The notes beneath the pieces are model-generated. The model searched no databases, had not been told where the DNA came from, and saw only the letters and a list, made by a program, of their open reading frames with translations. This document shows positions 1-7,011 of a stretch of 10,722 nt of DNA, piece after piece (within the stretch, counting starts at the first letter, position 1; each line of letters starts with the position of its first letter). The DNA is from Candidatus Rokuibacteriota bacterium (GTDB lineage Bacteria; Methylomirabilota; Methylomirabilia; Rokubacteriales; CSP1-6). The stretch lies in contig QHRT01000343.1 in NCBI GenBank assembly GCA_003220195.1, forward strand, positions 1 through 10,722, given 5' to 3'. The translations under genes were made by a program, and so were the position numbers.

Positions 1-1024
1 CGTGGGCAGCGAGCGAGTGGAGCGGCGGCGCGCTCACGAGATAGTGATTCACTGCGATCAGCGCAAGGAAGACTGCGGCGGCGCCCAGGTGGAGCACCCG
101 GAATCCGTGGACGGTGCCGCGGAGCCACGCCGTCACGGACATCGTGACGCCCGCGGGCCGGAGGCGTTCGGCGCGCTGGAGTCTCGCGGTCGTGAAACGA
201 AACCAGGCGACGAAGTGCATCAGGATCACGAGGCGCAGCGGCACCCCGCCCACGAGGCCGCCCAGCACCACCAGCGCGGTGCTGAGCGCCAGCACCTTGA
301 GCAGCGGCATGTGCGCCCGCCAGGCCGGTCCGGTAGTCGCGACCGGGATGGCCGCCGCAGCGGCGACCAGCGCAAACGGCAGTCCGAACATGGCGAAGAT
401 CTCTGTCGCCGACCACGATCCGGGCAGCAGCGCGCGAATCATCGACATCTCCCGCTCTCCCGCCTTGATCGGGAACGCTGCGAGCCAGGCGTTCCCGGCC
501 GGATCACTGGCGGCGAAGGCGACGTAGACGTAGACGGGCACGACGATCGTGGCCAGAACGGCCACGGCGATCGCCTGGAGCCAGAGCCGGTTCGAGTCGG
601 AGTGCGACGTCGCGGTCGACGCCAGGTGCTCCCGGTGGAAGAAGCCTTCGTCGCGGAACGCGTGCGCCATGAAGATCACGTAGAACCCGGCAAGACACAG
701 CGGATTGGCGGGCCCCCCGAGCCATGCGAAGGCGACACAGACCCCGGCGCCGCCCAGGGAGAGCGCTCCGAGACGGGCCCAGGCTGCGCCACCGCGCGCA
801 CGCGAGCCGGTCAGCAGGAAGAACAGGGCGACGACGAAATGACTGAGTCCGGCGACGCGCATCGCGAACTCGGGGGCGTCGCGGACGAGGCGGCGGTGCT
901 TCGGGAGCTCGAACGCGTAGATCTCGAGAGCCTGGATCGCGACGGCGCCGAGGACGAGAACGACGGACCAGTGAAAATTTGAGGCCCACAACCGAACAGT
1001 CGGAGTCCACGTCGTCACGGGCAT
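1..1024 (-). CDS. Polytopic inner-membrane protein of unknown function, C-terminus cut by window edge
   Basis: The minus-strand frame is open for 341 codons from ATG at 1024 to the left edge, where the end is missing. I do not recognise the family. About seven to eight hydrophobic segments can be seen (roughly residues 20-40, 57-73, 85-102, 109-120, 148-170, 207-229, 241-277, 311-329). Charged and His residues are grouped at membrane borders: H62, then H121 followed by R124-D125-E126 and H130/H133, then H270-F271 with W274, and N326-H327. Such clusters can bind metal or haem, but this is inference. The start is chosen at ATG 1024 because an in-frame TGA lies a short way upstream and a promoter-like element sits just before it; GTG 1018 is the alternative. 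No Shine-Dalgarno sequence is evident. Codon third positions are strongly G/C only in this frame, which makes the overlapping frames shadows. Confidence 0.8.
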   Translation of the reverse strand, partial: MPVTTWTPTVRLWASNFHWSVVLVLGAVAIQALEIYAFELPKHRRLVRDAPEFAMRVAGLSHFVVALFFLLTGSRARGGAAWARLGALSLGGAGVCVAFAWLGGPANPLCLAGFYVIFMAHAFRDEGFFHREHLASTATSHSDSNRLWLQAIAVAVLATIVVPVYVYVAFAASDPAGNAWLAAFPIKAGEREMSMIRALLPGSWSATEIFAMFGLPFALVAAAAAIPVATTGPAWRAHMPLLKVLALSTALVVLGGLVGGVPLRLVILMHFVAWFRFTTARLQRAERLRPAGVTMSVTAWLRGTVHGFRVLHLGAAAVFLALIAVNHYLVSAPPLHSLAAH

Positions 1025-1029
1025 CGGCG

Positions 1030-1058
1030 ATTCTGAGTCGACGGCCGCGAATTGTCAA
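1030..1058 (-). promoter_or_regulatory. Candidate sigma-70 promoter of the membrane-protein gene
   Basis: Read on the minus strand, TTGACA (1058-1053, a perfect -35) is followed after 17 nt by CAGAAT (1035-1030, 4 of 6 to TATAAT). The -10 ends only 5 nt before ATG 1024, so transcription would begin at or next to the start codon and give a leaderless mRNA. The hexamers are seen directly; promoter function is inferred. Confidence 0.45.
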
Positions 1059-1087
1059 ATACGCGAAGGCGGCCCTCCTTCTACCAG

Positions 1088-1273
1088 CTACAGTCTGTCT
1101 CGCAACTGCCCCAGGCTGGTCTGGGCGGCGCTCAGGTTGTTACGAGCCTCCGTGTAGTCGAGACCGTAAGCGAACCGTAGTCGAGGATGCGCGCCATCGG
1201 ATTGGCTATCTTCCGATCGGCGAGGCCGAAGGCTAGAGTCCCCGCCCCCTTGTCGACGGCTCCCGAAGGGCAA
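1088..1273 (-). other. Intergenic stretch with a doubtful short ORF, possible gene remnant
   Basis: Between the membrane-protein gene and the tRNA terminator lie about 230 nt without a convincing gene. A TTG-started frame of 61 codons exists here. Its last 25 residues (about residues 36-61, rich in Ala, Leu, Asn and Gln) look like an amphipathic helix. There is no Shine-Dalgarno sequence, the first half is low-quality Arg/Ser-rich sequence, and codon third positions are not clearly G/C-biased. It could be the decayed tail of a coiled-coil protein or pure chance. I would not call it a gene. Confidence 0.15.
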
Positions 1274-1281
1274 AATTCAGG

Positions 1282-1330
1282 GCGAAAATGCGACGGGGGC
1301 TACGGGCCCAGATCCCGTAACCCCCGTCGC
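1282..1330 (-). terminator. Intrinsic terminator of tRNA-Gly
   Basis: Two 17-nt arms (1330-1314 and 1306-1290 on the minus strand) pair around a 7-nt loop. On the minus-strand RNA all positions pair, with one G-U wobble that would be an A/C mismatch on the plus strand, so the hairpin is best formed in the tRNA direction. The sequence ATTTT follows directly, with a second ATTTT shortly after. The hairpin begins 4 nt downstream of the tRNA CCA end, as expected for a tRNA gene terminator. Confidence 0.8.
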
Positions 1331-1334
1331 GAAA

Positions 1335-1409
1335 TGGAGCGGCCGACCGGATTCGAACCGGCGACGTCCAGCTTGGGAAGCTGGCATTCTGCCACTGAAT
1401 TACGGCCGC
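1335..1409 (-). tRNA. tRNA-Gly(CCC), CCA end encoded
   Basis: A full cloverleaf folds from the minus strand. The acceptor arm GCGGCCG pairs with CGGCCGC, the D stem ATTC pairs with GAAT, and the anticodon stem CCAGC pairs with GCTGG around the loop TTCCCAA, giving anticodon CCC. The T arm GCCGG/CCGGT encloses the loop TTCGAAT. The discriminator is U, followed by a genomically encoded CCA at 1337-1335. The anticodon CCC reads the glycine codon GGG. A perfect TATAAT lies a few bases upstream and a strong hairpin directly downstream, so it is probably transcribed alone. Confidence 0.96.
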
Positions 1410-1421
1410 CCGGCGACCCCG

Positions 1422-1427
1422 ATTATA
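1422..1427 (-). promoter_or_regulatory. -10 element of the tRNA-Gly promoter
   Basis: A perfect TATAAT on the minus strand (1427-1422) ends 12 nt before the tRNA 5' end, which would leave a leader of about 5-7 nt. No good -35 hexamer is found at 16-18 nt upstream. The motif stands out as AT-rich within GC-rich surroundings. Confidence 0.6.
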
Positions 1428-1437
1428 CCTCGAAGAC

Positions 1438-1462
1438 GGAGAGCGACTCCCGCGCGCTCCCC
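1438..1462 (-). terminator. Possible hairpin terminator after the solute-binding protein gene
   Basis: Minus-strand GGGGAGCG (1462-1455) pairs with CGCTCTCC (1445-1438), with one G-U, around a 9-nt loop. It starts 2 nt after the displaced stop of the solute-binding protein at 1465. No U-run follows, so it may only be a weak terminator or an mRNA 3' end structure. Confidence 0.3.
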
Positions 1463-1464
1463 GG

Positions 1465-1517
1465 CTACTTCCCCTCCCGGAGCGACATGTCGTAGGCCTG
1501 GATCACCTCGTCGCGCT
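1465..1517 (-). other. Out-of-frame C-terminal tail of the solute-binding protein
   Basis: In the neighbouring frame, starting near 1518, the minus strand reads QRDEVIQAYDMSLREGK and then TAG at 1467-1465. This is a sensible end for an SBP_bac_5 protein, while the annotated frame stops early after an unrelated SATR. One additional base near 1515-1520 (a GC-rich CGCAGCGCG stretch) would join the two. It is either a real one-base deletion that removes about 17 residues or a sequencing error. Confidence 0.6.
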
Positions 1518-2996
1518 GCGCGCCTTCCAGTTCACGCGCTTCGAAACGCCGTAGAGGTCGACCTGCTGGTAGAGCGGCACCGCCGGCATCTCGTCGACCC
1601 ATAGCTTGTTGATGCGGTGGTACTGCTCGAGACGCTTCCGCTCGTCCATGATCGTCTGCGCCTCGTCCGCCATCCGGTTGAAGTCTTCGTTGTGCCAGTT
1701 GACGAAGATGCCGGGCGCCTTGAACAGCGGCACGTAGATCGTCTCGGCGTCCATCGTGTTCGTGCCCCAGCCGATCAGCCAGATGGGTCCGGCTTTGTGC
1801 ACGTAGACCATGTTGTTCAGGTAGTTCACGAACTCGAACGTCCGGAGCGTCGTCTTGATGCCGTTCTTCGTCAGCTGGCCGGCGACGGCTTCGGCGACCT
1901 CCTTGTCGCGCACGTACCGACCTTGAGGCCCGTTCAGCACCACCTCGAGGCCGTTCGGGAATCCGGCCTCCGCGAGCAGCTTCTTGCTCCTCGCCGGGTC
2001 GTACTTGATCGGCTTGAGGCTCGCGTCGTACCCGAAGTGCATCGGCGGCAACATCGTGGCCACGCGCATGGCCTTGCCGTCGAGCACGCCCTTGATGATC
2101 TCGTCGACGTCGATGGCATAGGCGATCGCCTGCCGCACGCGCTTGTCCGCGGTCGGGCCCTGGTACGGGCCGATCGGCTTGTGGTCCTTGTCCATCTGGT
2201 GCGTGTAGTACATGAGCTGGATCGTGCGGATCGACGGGGCCGTGGAGAGAAAGAGCTTCGCGTGCCGGTCGATGTTCACGGCCAGATCGATCTCGACGTT
2301 CTGCAGCGCCGCGACGCGCACCGCGTCGTCCGGTATCGGCCGGAAGACGACGGTCTTGATCTTCGGCGCGCCCCTCCAGTAGTTCGGGTTCGCCTCCAGC
2401 ACGATCTCCTCGTCCTTCGCCCAGCGCACGAACTTGTACGGACCGGTCCCGATCGGATTCTTCGAGATGTACGCGGAGTCCTTCCCCGCGTATTCCTTCG
2501 GCGAGTACATGCCGCTCTGCACGAAGACGTGGACCTGCGCGAACGTGGGCCACGGCTTCTTCGTGTGCACGCGCACCGTGTAGGCGTCCACGATGTCGAC
2601 GTGATCGATCGGCTGGAAGAACGTCGCGCCGCGCAGCTTGCCCTGCCCGCCGGCCAGCCTCTCCAGCGTGAACTTCACCGACTCCGCGTTGAAGTCTTCC
2701 CCGTTGTGGAACTTGACGCCCTTCCTGAGCTTCACTTCCCACGTCGTCGGCGCCACCAGCTTCGGCAGGCCGGTCGCCAGGTTCGGAACGATCTTGAGAT
2801 TTTGATCCCGCTCCCAGAGCGCGTCGAAGATGTGCCGCCCGACGTTCGAGGCGGGTGATTCGGACTGGTTCTGCATGTCGAGCGTCGTCGGGTCGACGCC
2901 CTGCGCGATCACGATCTTGCCGGCCGGTGTCGCGCTCGCCACGACCGGCGCAAGGGCCACCAGGCAGGAAAGCAGCGCAAACATCCACGTCGTCAT
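1503..2996 (-). CDS. ABC transporter periplasmic substrate-binding protein (SBP_bac_5, dipeptide/oligopeptide type), C-terminus frameshifted
   Basis: The gene encodes 497 residues with a signal peptide: hydrophobic residues about 4-20 ending in ASA, with no lipobox Cys, so a soluble periplasmic protein is likely. The body matches the extracellular solute-binding family 5. It has GRHIFDALWE near residue 53, a GVKFHNGEDF-type stretch near 92, the hallmark NPIGTGPYKF near 180 and NYWRGAP near 205. Proteins of this family deliver peptides, nickel or other small solutes to an ABC permease; the ligand cannot be read from sequence. No permease or ATPase gene is nearby, so this is an orphan binding protein. 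GGGAGGAGG at 3010-3002 is a strong ribosome binding site 5 nt before ATG 2996. The last residues (SATR, stop at 1503) look out of frame: the next frame continues RDEVIQAYDMSL to a stop at 1465, as expected for this family. Confidence 0.92.
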   Translation of the reverse strand: MTTWMFALLSCLVALAPVVASATPAGKIVIAQGVDPTTLDMQNQSESPASNVGRHIFDALWERDQNLKIVPNLATGLPKLVAPTTWEVKLRKGVKFHNGEDFNAESVKFTLERLAGGQGKLRGATFFQPIDHVDIVDAYTVRVHTKKPWPTFAQVHVFVQSGMYSPKEYAGKDSAYISKNPIGTGPYKFVRWAKDEEIVLEANPNYWRGAPKIKTVVFRPIPDDAVRVAALQNVEIDLAVNIDRHAKLFLSTAPSIRTIQLMYYTHQMDKDHKPIGPYQGPTADKRVRQAIAYAIDVDEIIKGVLDGKAMRVATMLPPMHFGYDASLKPIKYDPARSKKLLAEAGFPNGLEVVLNGPQGRYVRDKEVAEAVAGQLTKNGIKTTLRTFEFVNYLNNMVYVHKAGPIWLIGWGTNTMDAETIYVPLFKAPGIFVNWHNEDFNRMADEAQTIMDERKRLEQYHRINKLWVDEMPAVPLYQQVDLYGVSKRVNWKARSATR

Positions 2997-3038
2997 TGGA
3001 GCCTCCTCCCGAGAGGACTCGGGCGTTCGCGGGTGCGG

Positions 3039-4385
3039 CTACTCTAGGGGGCCGCCACGTGACGAGTCAAGGTACGCGAGCGCGGCCTCGCGGTCGTGGA
3101 CCAGGCCGAGGTCCTGCGCCTCGCGCACCCGGCGCAAGAGTCGCCCGACCTCCGGCCCGGGCAAGAGCCCGAACCGCTCCATGACGTCGCCGCCGCGGAC
3201 GAGGGGGGGCACCGCGATCACGGCCTGCTCTTCCTGCCACCCTCGCATCAGCTCGTGCACCAGCCCCGCTCGCCGCCACACGCGAAACGGCGACTCGCCG
3301 GTCACCGCCGCCGCGTCCACGATGGTGAGGAGCAAGAGATCCCGCGAGTCCTCGCGGAGGTCGCGGAAGAAGCGATAGCGCGCCCGACGCGTCAACGGTC
3401 CCGCCTGCGCCAGGTGCATCGGCCGGAGGTGATGACGGACCAGTCGCTCGAGGAGCTCCGTGACGCGCGCGGGCAGCCGCAGGCGCTCGCCGATCACGCG
3501 TACGCGGCCGGCGCCGATCGTGTCGTGCTCGAAGAACCGCACACGGCCGGCGATCGCCCGCCGCGTCTCGGGCTTGGAAACGTCGTGGAGCAGCGCCGCG
3601 AGCTTCAGCACGTGGCTGCGACCGAGACCGCCGCCCATCGGCTCGTCGAGGTGCGCGCGGAGCTCCTCGCCGAACGGCGTGACATCGCCGACCCGCGCGA
3701 CCACGAGGTCGGCGCCGGCGACGGCGCGCAACGAGTGCTCGAGCACCGTGAAGCGATGTGGCGCAGGCTGGGTCGTCGCGCGCATCGGCGCAAGCTCTGG
3801 CAGGACCACGGCGAGCAGACCGAGCGCATCCAGGCGGCGCAGCGCCCGCGCGGTGTCGGGAATCCGGAGGAGCGCGATGAGCTCGTCGCGCACCCTCTCG
3901 GGCGCGACCGTCGCCACCTTCGGGGCCATGCCACGGATCACGCGGACCGTGCGCGGCGTGAGTCGAAAACCGAGCTGGGCCTCGAGCCGCACGCCGCGCA
4001 GCGCACGCAGCGGATCGTCGGCGAGCACGCGCTCGTCGGGCACACGCAGCCGCCGCGCGCGGAGGTCGGCCAGACCACCCGTCGGATCCACGATGCGCGC
4101 CCGGCCCCCGACGAGCAGCTCCGGAATCGACGCCGCGAGCGCGTTCACCGTGAAGTCGCGAGCCGCGAGGTCGTCCGCCAGCGTCGGCGCCCGATAGTCG
4201 GTCAGGTCGACCTGCGTGCCGTCGGCGACGACGCGGGCGGCGCCACGATCGGTGTCGAGCTCGACGAACGCGCCGCCAAGGCTCCGCGCGACGCGGCGCC
4301 CGAGCGCGAGCGCGCCGGTCGGCACCGCGACGTCGACGTCCACACCGGCCGCGAGCTCGACACGTCGGAGACGGGCATCCCGCAC
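3039..4385 (-). CDS. tRNA nucleotidyltransferase / poly(A) polymerase family protein with HD domain, 5' end disrupted
   Basis: The protein belongs to the class II CCA-adding enzyme / poly(A) polymerase family, which adds CCA or A residues to RNA 3' ends using two metal-binding Asp. Visible are the DVDVAV metal motif (about residues 16-21), the downstream ARDFTVNALA motif (about 74-83), the LRVPDERVLADDPLRALRGVR-type block (about 113-133) and an HD motif LLHDVSKPETRR (about 266-277). An RNA-binding helical C-terminus follows. The GTG start at 4385 is only where this frame can first begin. The signature GG-x-V-R-D lacks its glycines, and the genuine N-terminus seems to be encoded in another frame from ATG 4459. 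The gene sits 42 nt upstream of the solute-binding protein. tRNA-Gly in this window already encodes its CCA, so CCA repair or RNA tailing is possible. Activity is doubtful as the sequence stands. Confidence 0.75.
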   Translation of the reverse strand: MRDARLRRVELAAGVDVDVAVPTGALALGRRVARSLGGAFVELDTDRGAARVVADGTQVDLTDYRAPTLADDLAARDFTVNALAASIPELLVGGRARIVDPTGGLADLRARRLRVPDERVLADDPLRALRGVRLEAQLGFRLTPRTVRVIRGMAPKVATVAPERVRDELIALLRIPDTARALRRLDALGLLAVVLPELAPMRATTQPAPHRFTVLEHSLRAVAGADLVVARVGDVTPFGEELRAHLDEPMGGGLGRSHVLKLAALLHDVSKPETRRAIAGRVRFFEHDTIGAGRVRVIGERLRLPARVTELLERLVRHHLRPMHLAQAGPLTRRARYRFFRDLREDSRDLLLLTIVDAAAVTGESPFRVWRRAGLVHELMRGWQEEQAVIAVPPLVRGGDVMERFGLLPGPEVGRLLRRVREAQDLGLVHDREAALAYLDSSRGGPLE

Positions 4386-4459
4386 CGCGCGGCGTCGGCG
4401 ATCGCGCGTAGCGCCCGGACCTGGCGCGGCGTGAACTGATCGAGCCGGATCGTGGCCAT
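4353..4459 (-). other. Displaced N-terminus of the nucleotidyltransferase gene
   Basis: From ATG 4459 the minus strand reads MATIRLDQFTPRQVRALRAI and continues ADAARCGMPV. This is a typical helical start of this family, which should run on into YLVGGxVRD. Instead the frame turns to Ser/Arg-rich sequence, and the correct reading resumes in the next frame at about 4355 with ELAAGVDVDV. Third-position G/C bias supports this frame up to about there. So the gene probably starts at 4459 and has lost about 40 nt or more (3n+1). The 14 bases before this ATG resemble those before the gene start at 1024. Confidence 0.55.
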
Positions 4460-4568
4460 GGACGATTCAGAGTACCGTGGCGGACGCGGCCATCGGCTGG
4501 TTTCACACCCGGGTTGCACTCCGCAGAAGCGTCGATCGGCGCGAGCCGCGTCGGCGACCGAACGGAAG

Positions 4569-5453
4569 CTACGGCTCGAGACCGTTCGCCGTGATGCGAT
4601 AGTCCACGATCTCGTCGGTCATCGCGCTGCCGCGATGCTTGACGACGGCGAGCATGCGCGCCAGGCGATTGCCGACGCGTTCGCTGCCCATCACGAGGAT
4701 CGTGTTCGCGGTGGCGCCAATGTCCCCCGCCGCGACTTTCCGCGCGAGCAGATCTTCGATGCGCGTTTCTTCGGTCGTCACGAGCAAGACGGTCGTGATG
4801 CGGCCGGGGTCGTACCGGTGGGTGTCGATGAACTCCCGATGCTTCCACACGGGCAGGCAGATTTCCATGCCGAGCGTCTCCCCGTCGCGATGGACGATCG
4901 TGCGGTAGACGTCGTCGAACATGTGGCACTGGATCGAGTCCGCGGGCGAATCCATCGGCTCGACGCCGTCCACGACGACGCGCCGCGTGCCGGCCGCGAA
5001 ATGGAAATACATGAACGGCCGCACCGTGTAGAGCGCGTGGTTGTACGTGGCCTTCCAGTTCCAGTCGAACTCCCAGGCGCCGTCGCTCGTCGGGACCTGG
5101 AAGTCGCGCACGCGGCCGACCCAGCGGAGCGCGTTCGAGTAGAACGCCCGCATATCGGCGGCGCCCGGGAACGGCTCGCTCATCGGCGTCACCGTGTGCC
5201 GCCACGGGGTGAGCGACCACTCGAAGAGTCGCGCCGCGTACTCGTCGTGCTGCTGCGAGTCCCCACGACCGTTCATGTCGAGCACGATGCCGCGGGCGGC
5301 GTCCGCCACCGCGCCGTGCGCCGCGAACGTGAGGCCGAGATGCGTCTTGCCGATGCCCGTCGCGCCGTACACGACGGTCAGCGTCCCGGGGATCAGACCG
5401 CCGCCGAGCATCTCGTCGAGCCTGGTGAGACCGGTGGAGACCCGTTCGGTCAT
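4569..5453 (-). CDS. KaiC/RadA-like RecA-fold ATPase, single domain
   Basis: This 294-residue protein has the N-terminal layout of KaiC/RadA ATPases: ST-G-L-x-x-LDEMLGGGLIPG, then Walker A GATGIGKT (residues 30-37, K36), and a Walker B-like RRVVVDG (157-163, D162). The C-terminal VVKHRG stretch followed by beta-type residues is typical of KaiC-family ends. Between Walker A and Walker B lies a long segment rich in Trp, Tyr and Phe (about 126-152), which is unusual. KaiC-like proteins couple ATP hydrolysis to oligomer signalling or DNA transactions; the partner is unknown. The ATG overlaps the TGA of the ligase gene (ATGA) and has no Shine-Dalgarno sequence, so it is probably translated by coupling. 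That pairing suggests a role in DNA repair. No recombinase-specific DNA-binding domain, zinc finger or Lon-like domain is present, so it is not RadA itself. Confidence 0.82.
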   Translation of the reverse strand: MTERVSTGLTRLDEMLGGGLIPGTLTVVYGATGIGKTHLGLTFAAHGAVADAARGIVLDMNGRGDSQQHDEYAARLFEWSLTPWRHTVTPMSEPFPGAADMRAFYSNALRWVGRVRDFQVPTSDGAWEFDWNWKATYNHALYTVRPFMYFHFAAGTRRVVVDGVEPMDSPADSIQCHMFDDVYRTIVHRDGETLGMEICLPVWKHREFIDTHRYDPGRITTVLLVTTEETRIEDLLARKVAAGDIGATANTILVMGSERVGNRLARMLAVVKHRGSAMTDEIVDYRITANGLEP

Positions 5454-6418
5454 GGGGAGGGATTGTACATGCCCTTCGTGCGGAACTGACGCTCGTACAG
5501 ACTCTGAAGCTCCGGGAGCGTCGTCGCCTGTCCCGGCGCCTTGTCGTCGCGGATGCGCGCGATTCGCGCGAAGCGCAGCGCGAGGCCGGACGGATACGTC
5601 GGGCTTCGCTGGATCTCGTTGTACTCGACCTCGACCACGACCTCCGGCCGGACCCGGACCGTGTACCCGTCATCGGCCTCGGCGAGCTTCCACAGACGCT
5701 CGGTCATCTGAACGAACTCGGCGTCGGTGAGCCCCTTGAAGGTCTTGCCGACGTCCGCGAACCGTTCGCCGTCCCGGACCGCCAGGTGATAATTGGAGAG
5801 CCATCCGACGCGTCGCCCGGACCCGCGATCGGCGGCGATGATCACGCAGTCGACGGTCTCGGCGACCTTCAGCTTGAACCATCTCTTGCCCCGCCCGCCC
5901 GGCTCGTAGGAGCTTCTCAAATCCTTCGCCATGACGCCCTCGTGCCCGGCCGCGATCGCGCGGTCGCGAAACCGGAGGGCCTCGTCCGCGGCGCTGACAA
6001 TCGCGCGTTCGGCGAGATAGCGGCCGGCGGTGACGCGCGTCAGCTCTTCCCACCTCTCGGCGTACGGCCGGTCGATGAGCGAGCGACCGTCCGCCATGAG
6101 GCAGTCGAAGAAATGGAGCGCCAGCGGCATCTCCCCGAGCAGCTGCTCGACGGCGTGCACGCGGCGAAACCGACGCATCAATTCCTGGAACGCCAGCGGG
6201 CGCCCTTCGGCATCGAGCGCCACGACCTCGCCATCGAGGATGAAGGGCGCGCCGGTGAGATCGCGTCGCGCGACCTCGACGACGTCCGGAAGGCTTCGCG
6301 TGACGTCGGAGAGCCGGCGCGTCCACACCTGCACCCGATCGCCGTCGCGATGGAGCTGCATCCTGGCACCGTCGTACTTGAACTCGAGCGCCGTCACCCC
6401 GGCGTGCGCCGCCAGCAC
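5450..6418 (-). CDS. ATP-dependent DNA ligase, catalytic and OB-fold part (frameshifted from N-terminal part)
   Basis: This frame holds the nucleotidyltransferase core of an archaeal/LigB-type ATP-dependent DNA ligase, which seals nicks through a ligase-AMP intermediate. Motif I is KYDGAR, and its Lys (codon 6379-6377) is the AMP acceptor. The FILDGEVVALD block, motif III-like LHFFDCLMADG, motif IV GHEGVMAK and motif V WFKLK follow in order. The OB-fold end carries RFARIARIRDDK, the motif VI type. All catalytic residues are present. The listed start (GTG 6418) is not a real start: the preceding sequence reads sensibly as FRPAFDDVLAAH in the same frame and belongs to the N-terminal part encoded from 6987. 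The rejoined protein would be about 512 residues, the usual size for this family. It overlaps the KaiC-like gene by 4 nt. Confidence 0.9.
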   Translation of the reverse strand: MLAAHAGVTALEFKYDGARMQLHRDGDRVQVWTRRLSDVTRSLPDVVEVARRDLTGAPFILDGEVVALDAEGRPLAFQELMRRFRRVHAVEQLLGEMPLALHFFDCLMADGRSLIDRPYAERWEELTRVTAGRYLAERAIVSAADEALRFRDRAIAAGHEGVMAKDLRSSYEPGGRGKRWFKLKVAETVDCVIIAADRGSGRRVGWLSNYHLAVRDGERFADVGKTFKGLTDAEFVQMTERLWKLAEADDGYTVRVRPEVVVEVEYNEIQRSPTYPSGLALRFARIARIRDDKAPGQATTLPELQSLYERQFRTKGMYNPSP

Positions 6419-6987
6419 GTCGTCGAAGGCGGGACGAAAGGCCGGGGCTCGACGGCGGTGAGCGCGCCAGCGCCGCCCGACACGATGATGGCGGCGACGG
6501 CCGAGAGATCTCCGAGGAAGAGCGCGGCCCGCCGCACGGCGGCGACGTCACCGCCGGCCAACGCGCCGAGAGCCTCGAGCATCACGCCTTCCGAGACGCC
6601 GGTGCGCATCTCGCCTCCGATGATGCGATGGAGGATCACCCGCTCGTCCTCGGACGCGCGGAGCGCGAGCTTCAGCAAGTGCTGCTGTCGGAGCTGGCGC
6701 GATCCGGCGCCGGTCGCCTCAGCGATCGCCCCGAAGGCGCGGCGAACGTCGTCGAGCTCCAGTGGCTCTCCCTCCGATGGAGCCGAGACCCGCGGCAACC
6801 CTCGCACGCCCAGCACGCGCGGATCCGAAACGGGAACCACACGACCGGTGAGGAATGCCACCGCGGTTTCGATCTCGCCCGGGTCGACCTGCCCCAGGAA
6901 TTCCGCGGTGAGCCGTCGTTTCTCGAGCCGGCTCCCCGTCTGTTCGAGCCGGCGACACAGGGCGGCGAGCTCTGCAAAGCGTGTCAC
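6394..6987 (-). CDS. ATP-dependent DNA ligase, N-terminal DNA-binding domain (frameshifted)
   Basis: From GTG 6987 this frame gives about 182 residues of the helical N-terminal domain of ATP-dependent DNA ligases. The family-typical stretch LLKLALRASEDERVILHRII followed by GEMRTGVSEGVMLEALG (about residues 104-140) is the DNA-binding domain hallmark. After VEPRPF (codons to 6436) the frame goes wrong, ending in STTCWRRTPG and a stop at 6394. The catalytic part continues one frame over as RPAFDDV. One extra base at about 6436 (TTTCGTCCC) would fuse both parts. No classical slippery heptamer is seen, so programmed frameshifting is unlikely. A TACAAT hexamer lies at 6999-6994, 6 nt before the GTG. 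Upstream is the small membrane ORF, 24 nt away. Confidence 0.85.
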   Translation of the reverse strand: MTRFAELAALCRRLEQTGSRLEKRRLTAEFLGQVDPGEIETAVAFLTGRVVPVSDPRVLGVRGLPRVSAPSEGEPLELDDVRRAFGAIAEATGAGSRQLRQQHLLKLALRASEDERVILHRIIGGEMRTGVSEGVMLEALGALAGGDVAAVRRAALFLGDLSAVAAIIVSGGAGALTAVEPRPFVPPSTTCWRRTPG

Positions 6988-7011
6988 CGACTCATTGTAG
7001 GAGAGCGCCGC

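Noticed and set aside
2..982. Long plus-strand open frame (326 codons) rich in Arg, Glu, His and Gly
   Set aside because: It is the antisense shadow of the membrane-protein gene; composition is typical of GC-rich shadow frames and no domain or ribosome binding site is seen.
1154..1185. 9-bp direct repeat GTAGTCGAG (1154-1162 and 1177-1185)
   Set aside because: Only two short copies in a non-coding stretch with no further structure; probably chance.
1617..2858. Plus-strand open frame of 413 codons, Val/His/Asp/Arg-rich
   Set aside because: It lies antisense to the solute-binding protein gene, whose own frame has clear family motifs and codon bias.
3067..5673. Minus-strand open frame of 868 codons, Arg/Ala-rich
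   Set aside because: It crosses the nucleotidyltransferase, the KaiC-like gene and part of the ligase in the wrong frame; low-complexity Arg/Ala/Gly composition shows it to be a shadow.
6430..6444. Programmed -1 frameshift in the ligase
   Set aside because: The junction lacks an X-XXY-YYZ slippery heptamer, and two neighbouring genes have the same kind of defect, so loss of a base is the simpler explanation.
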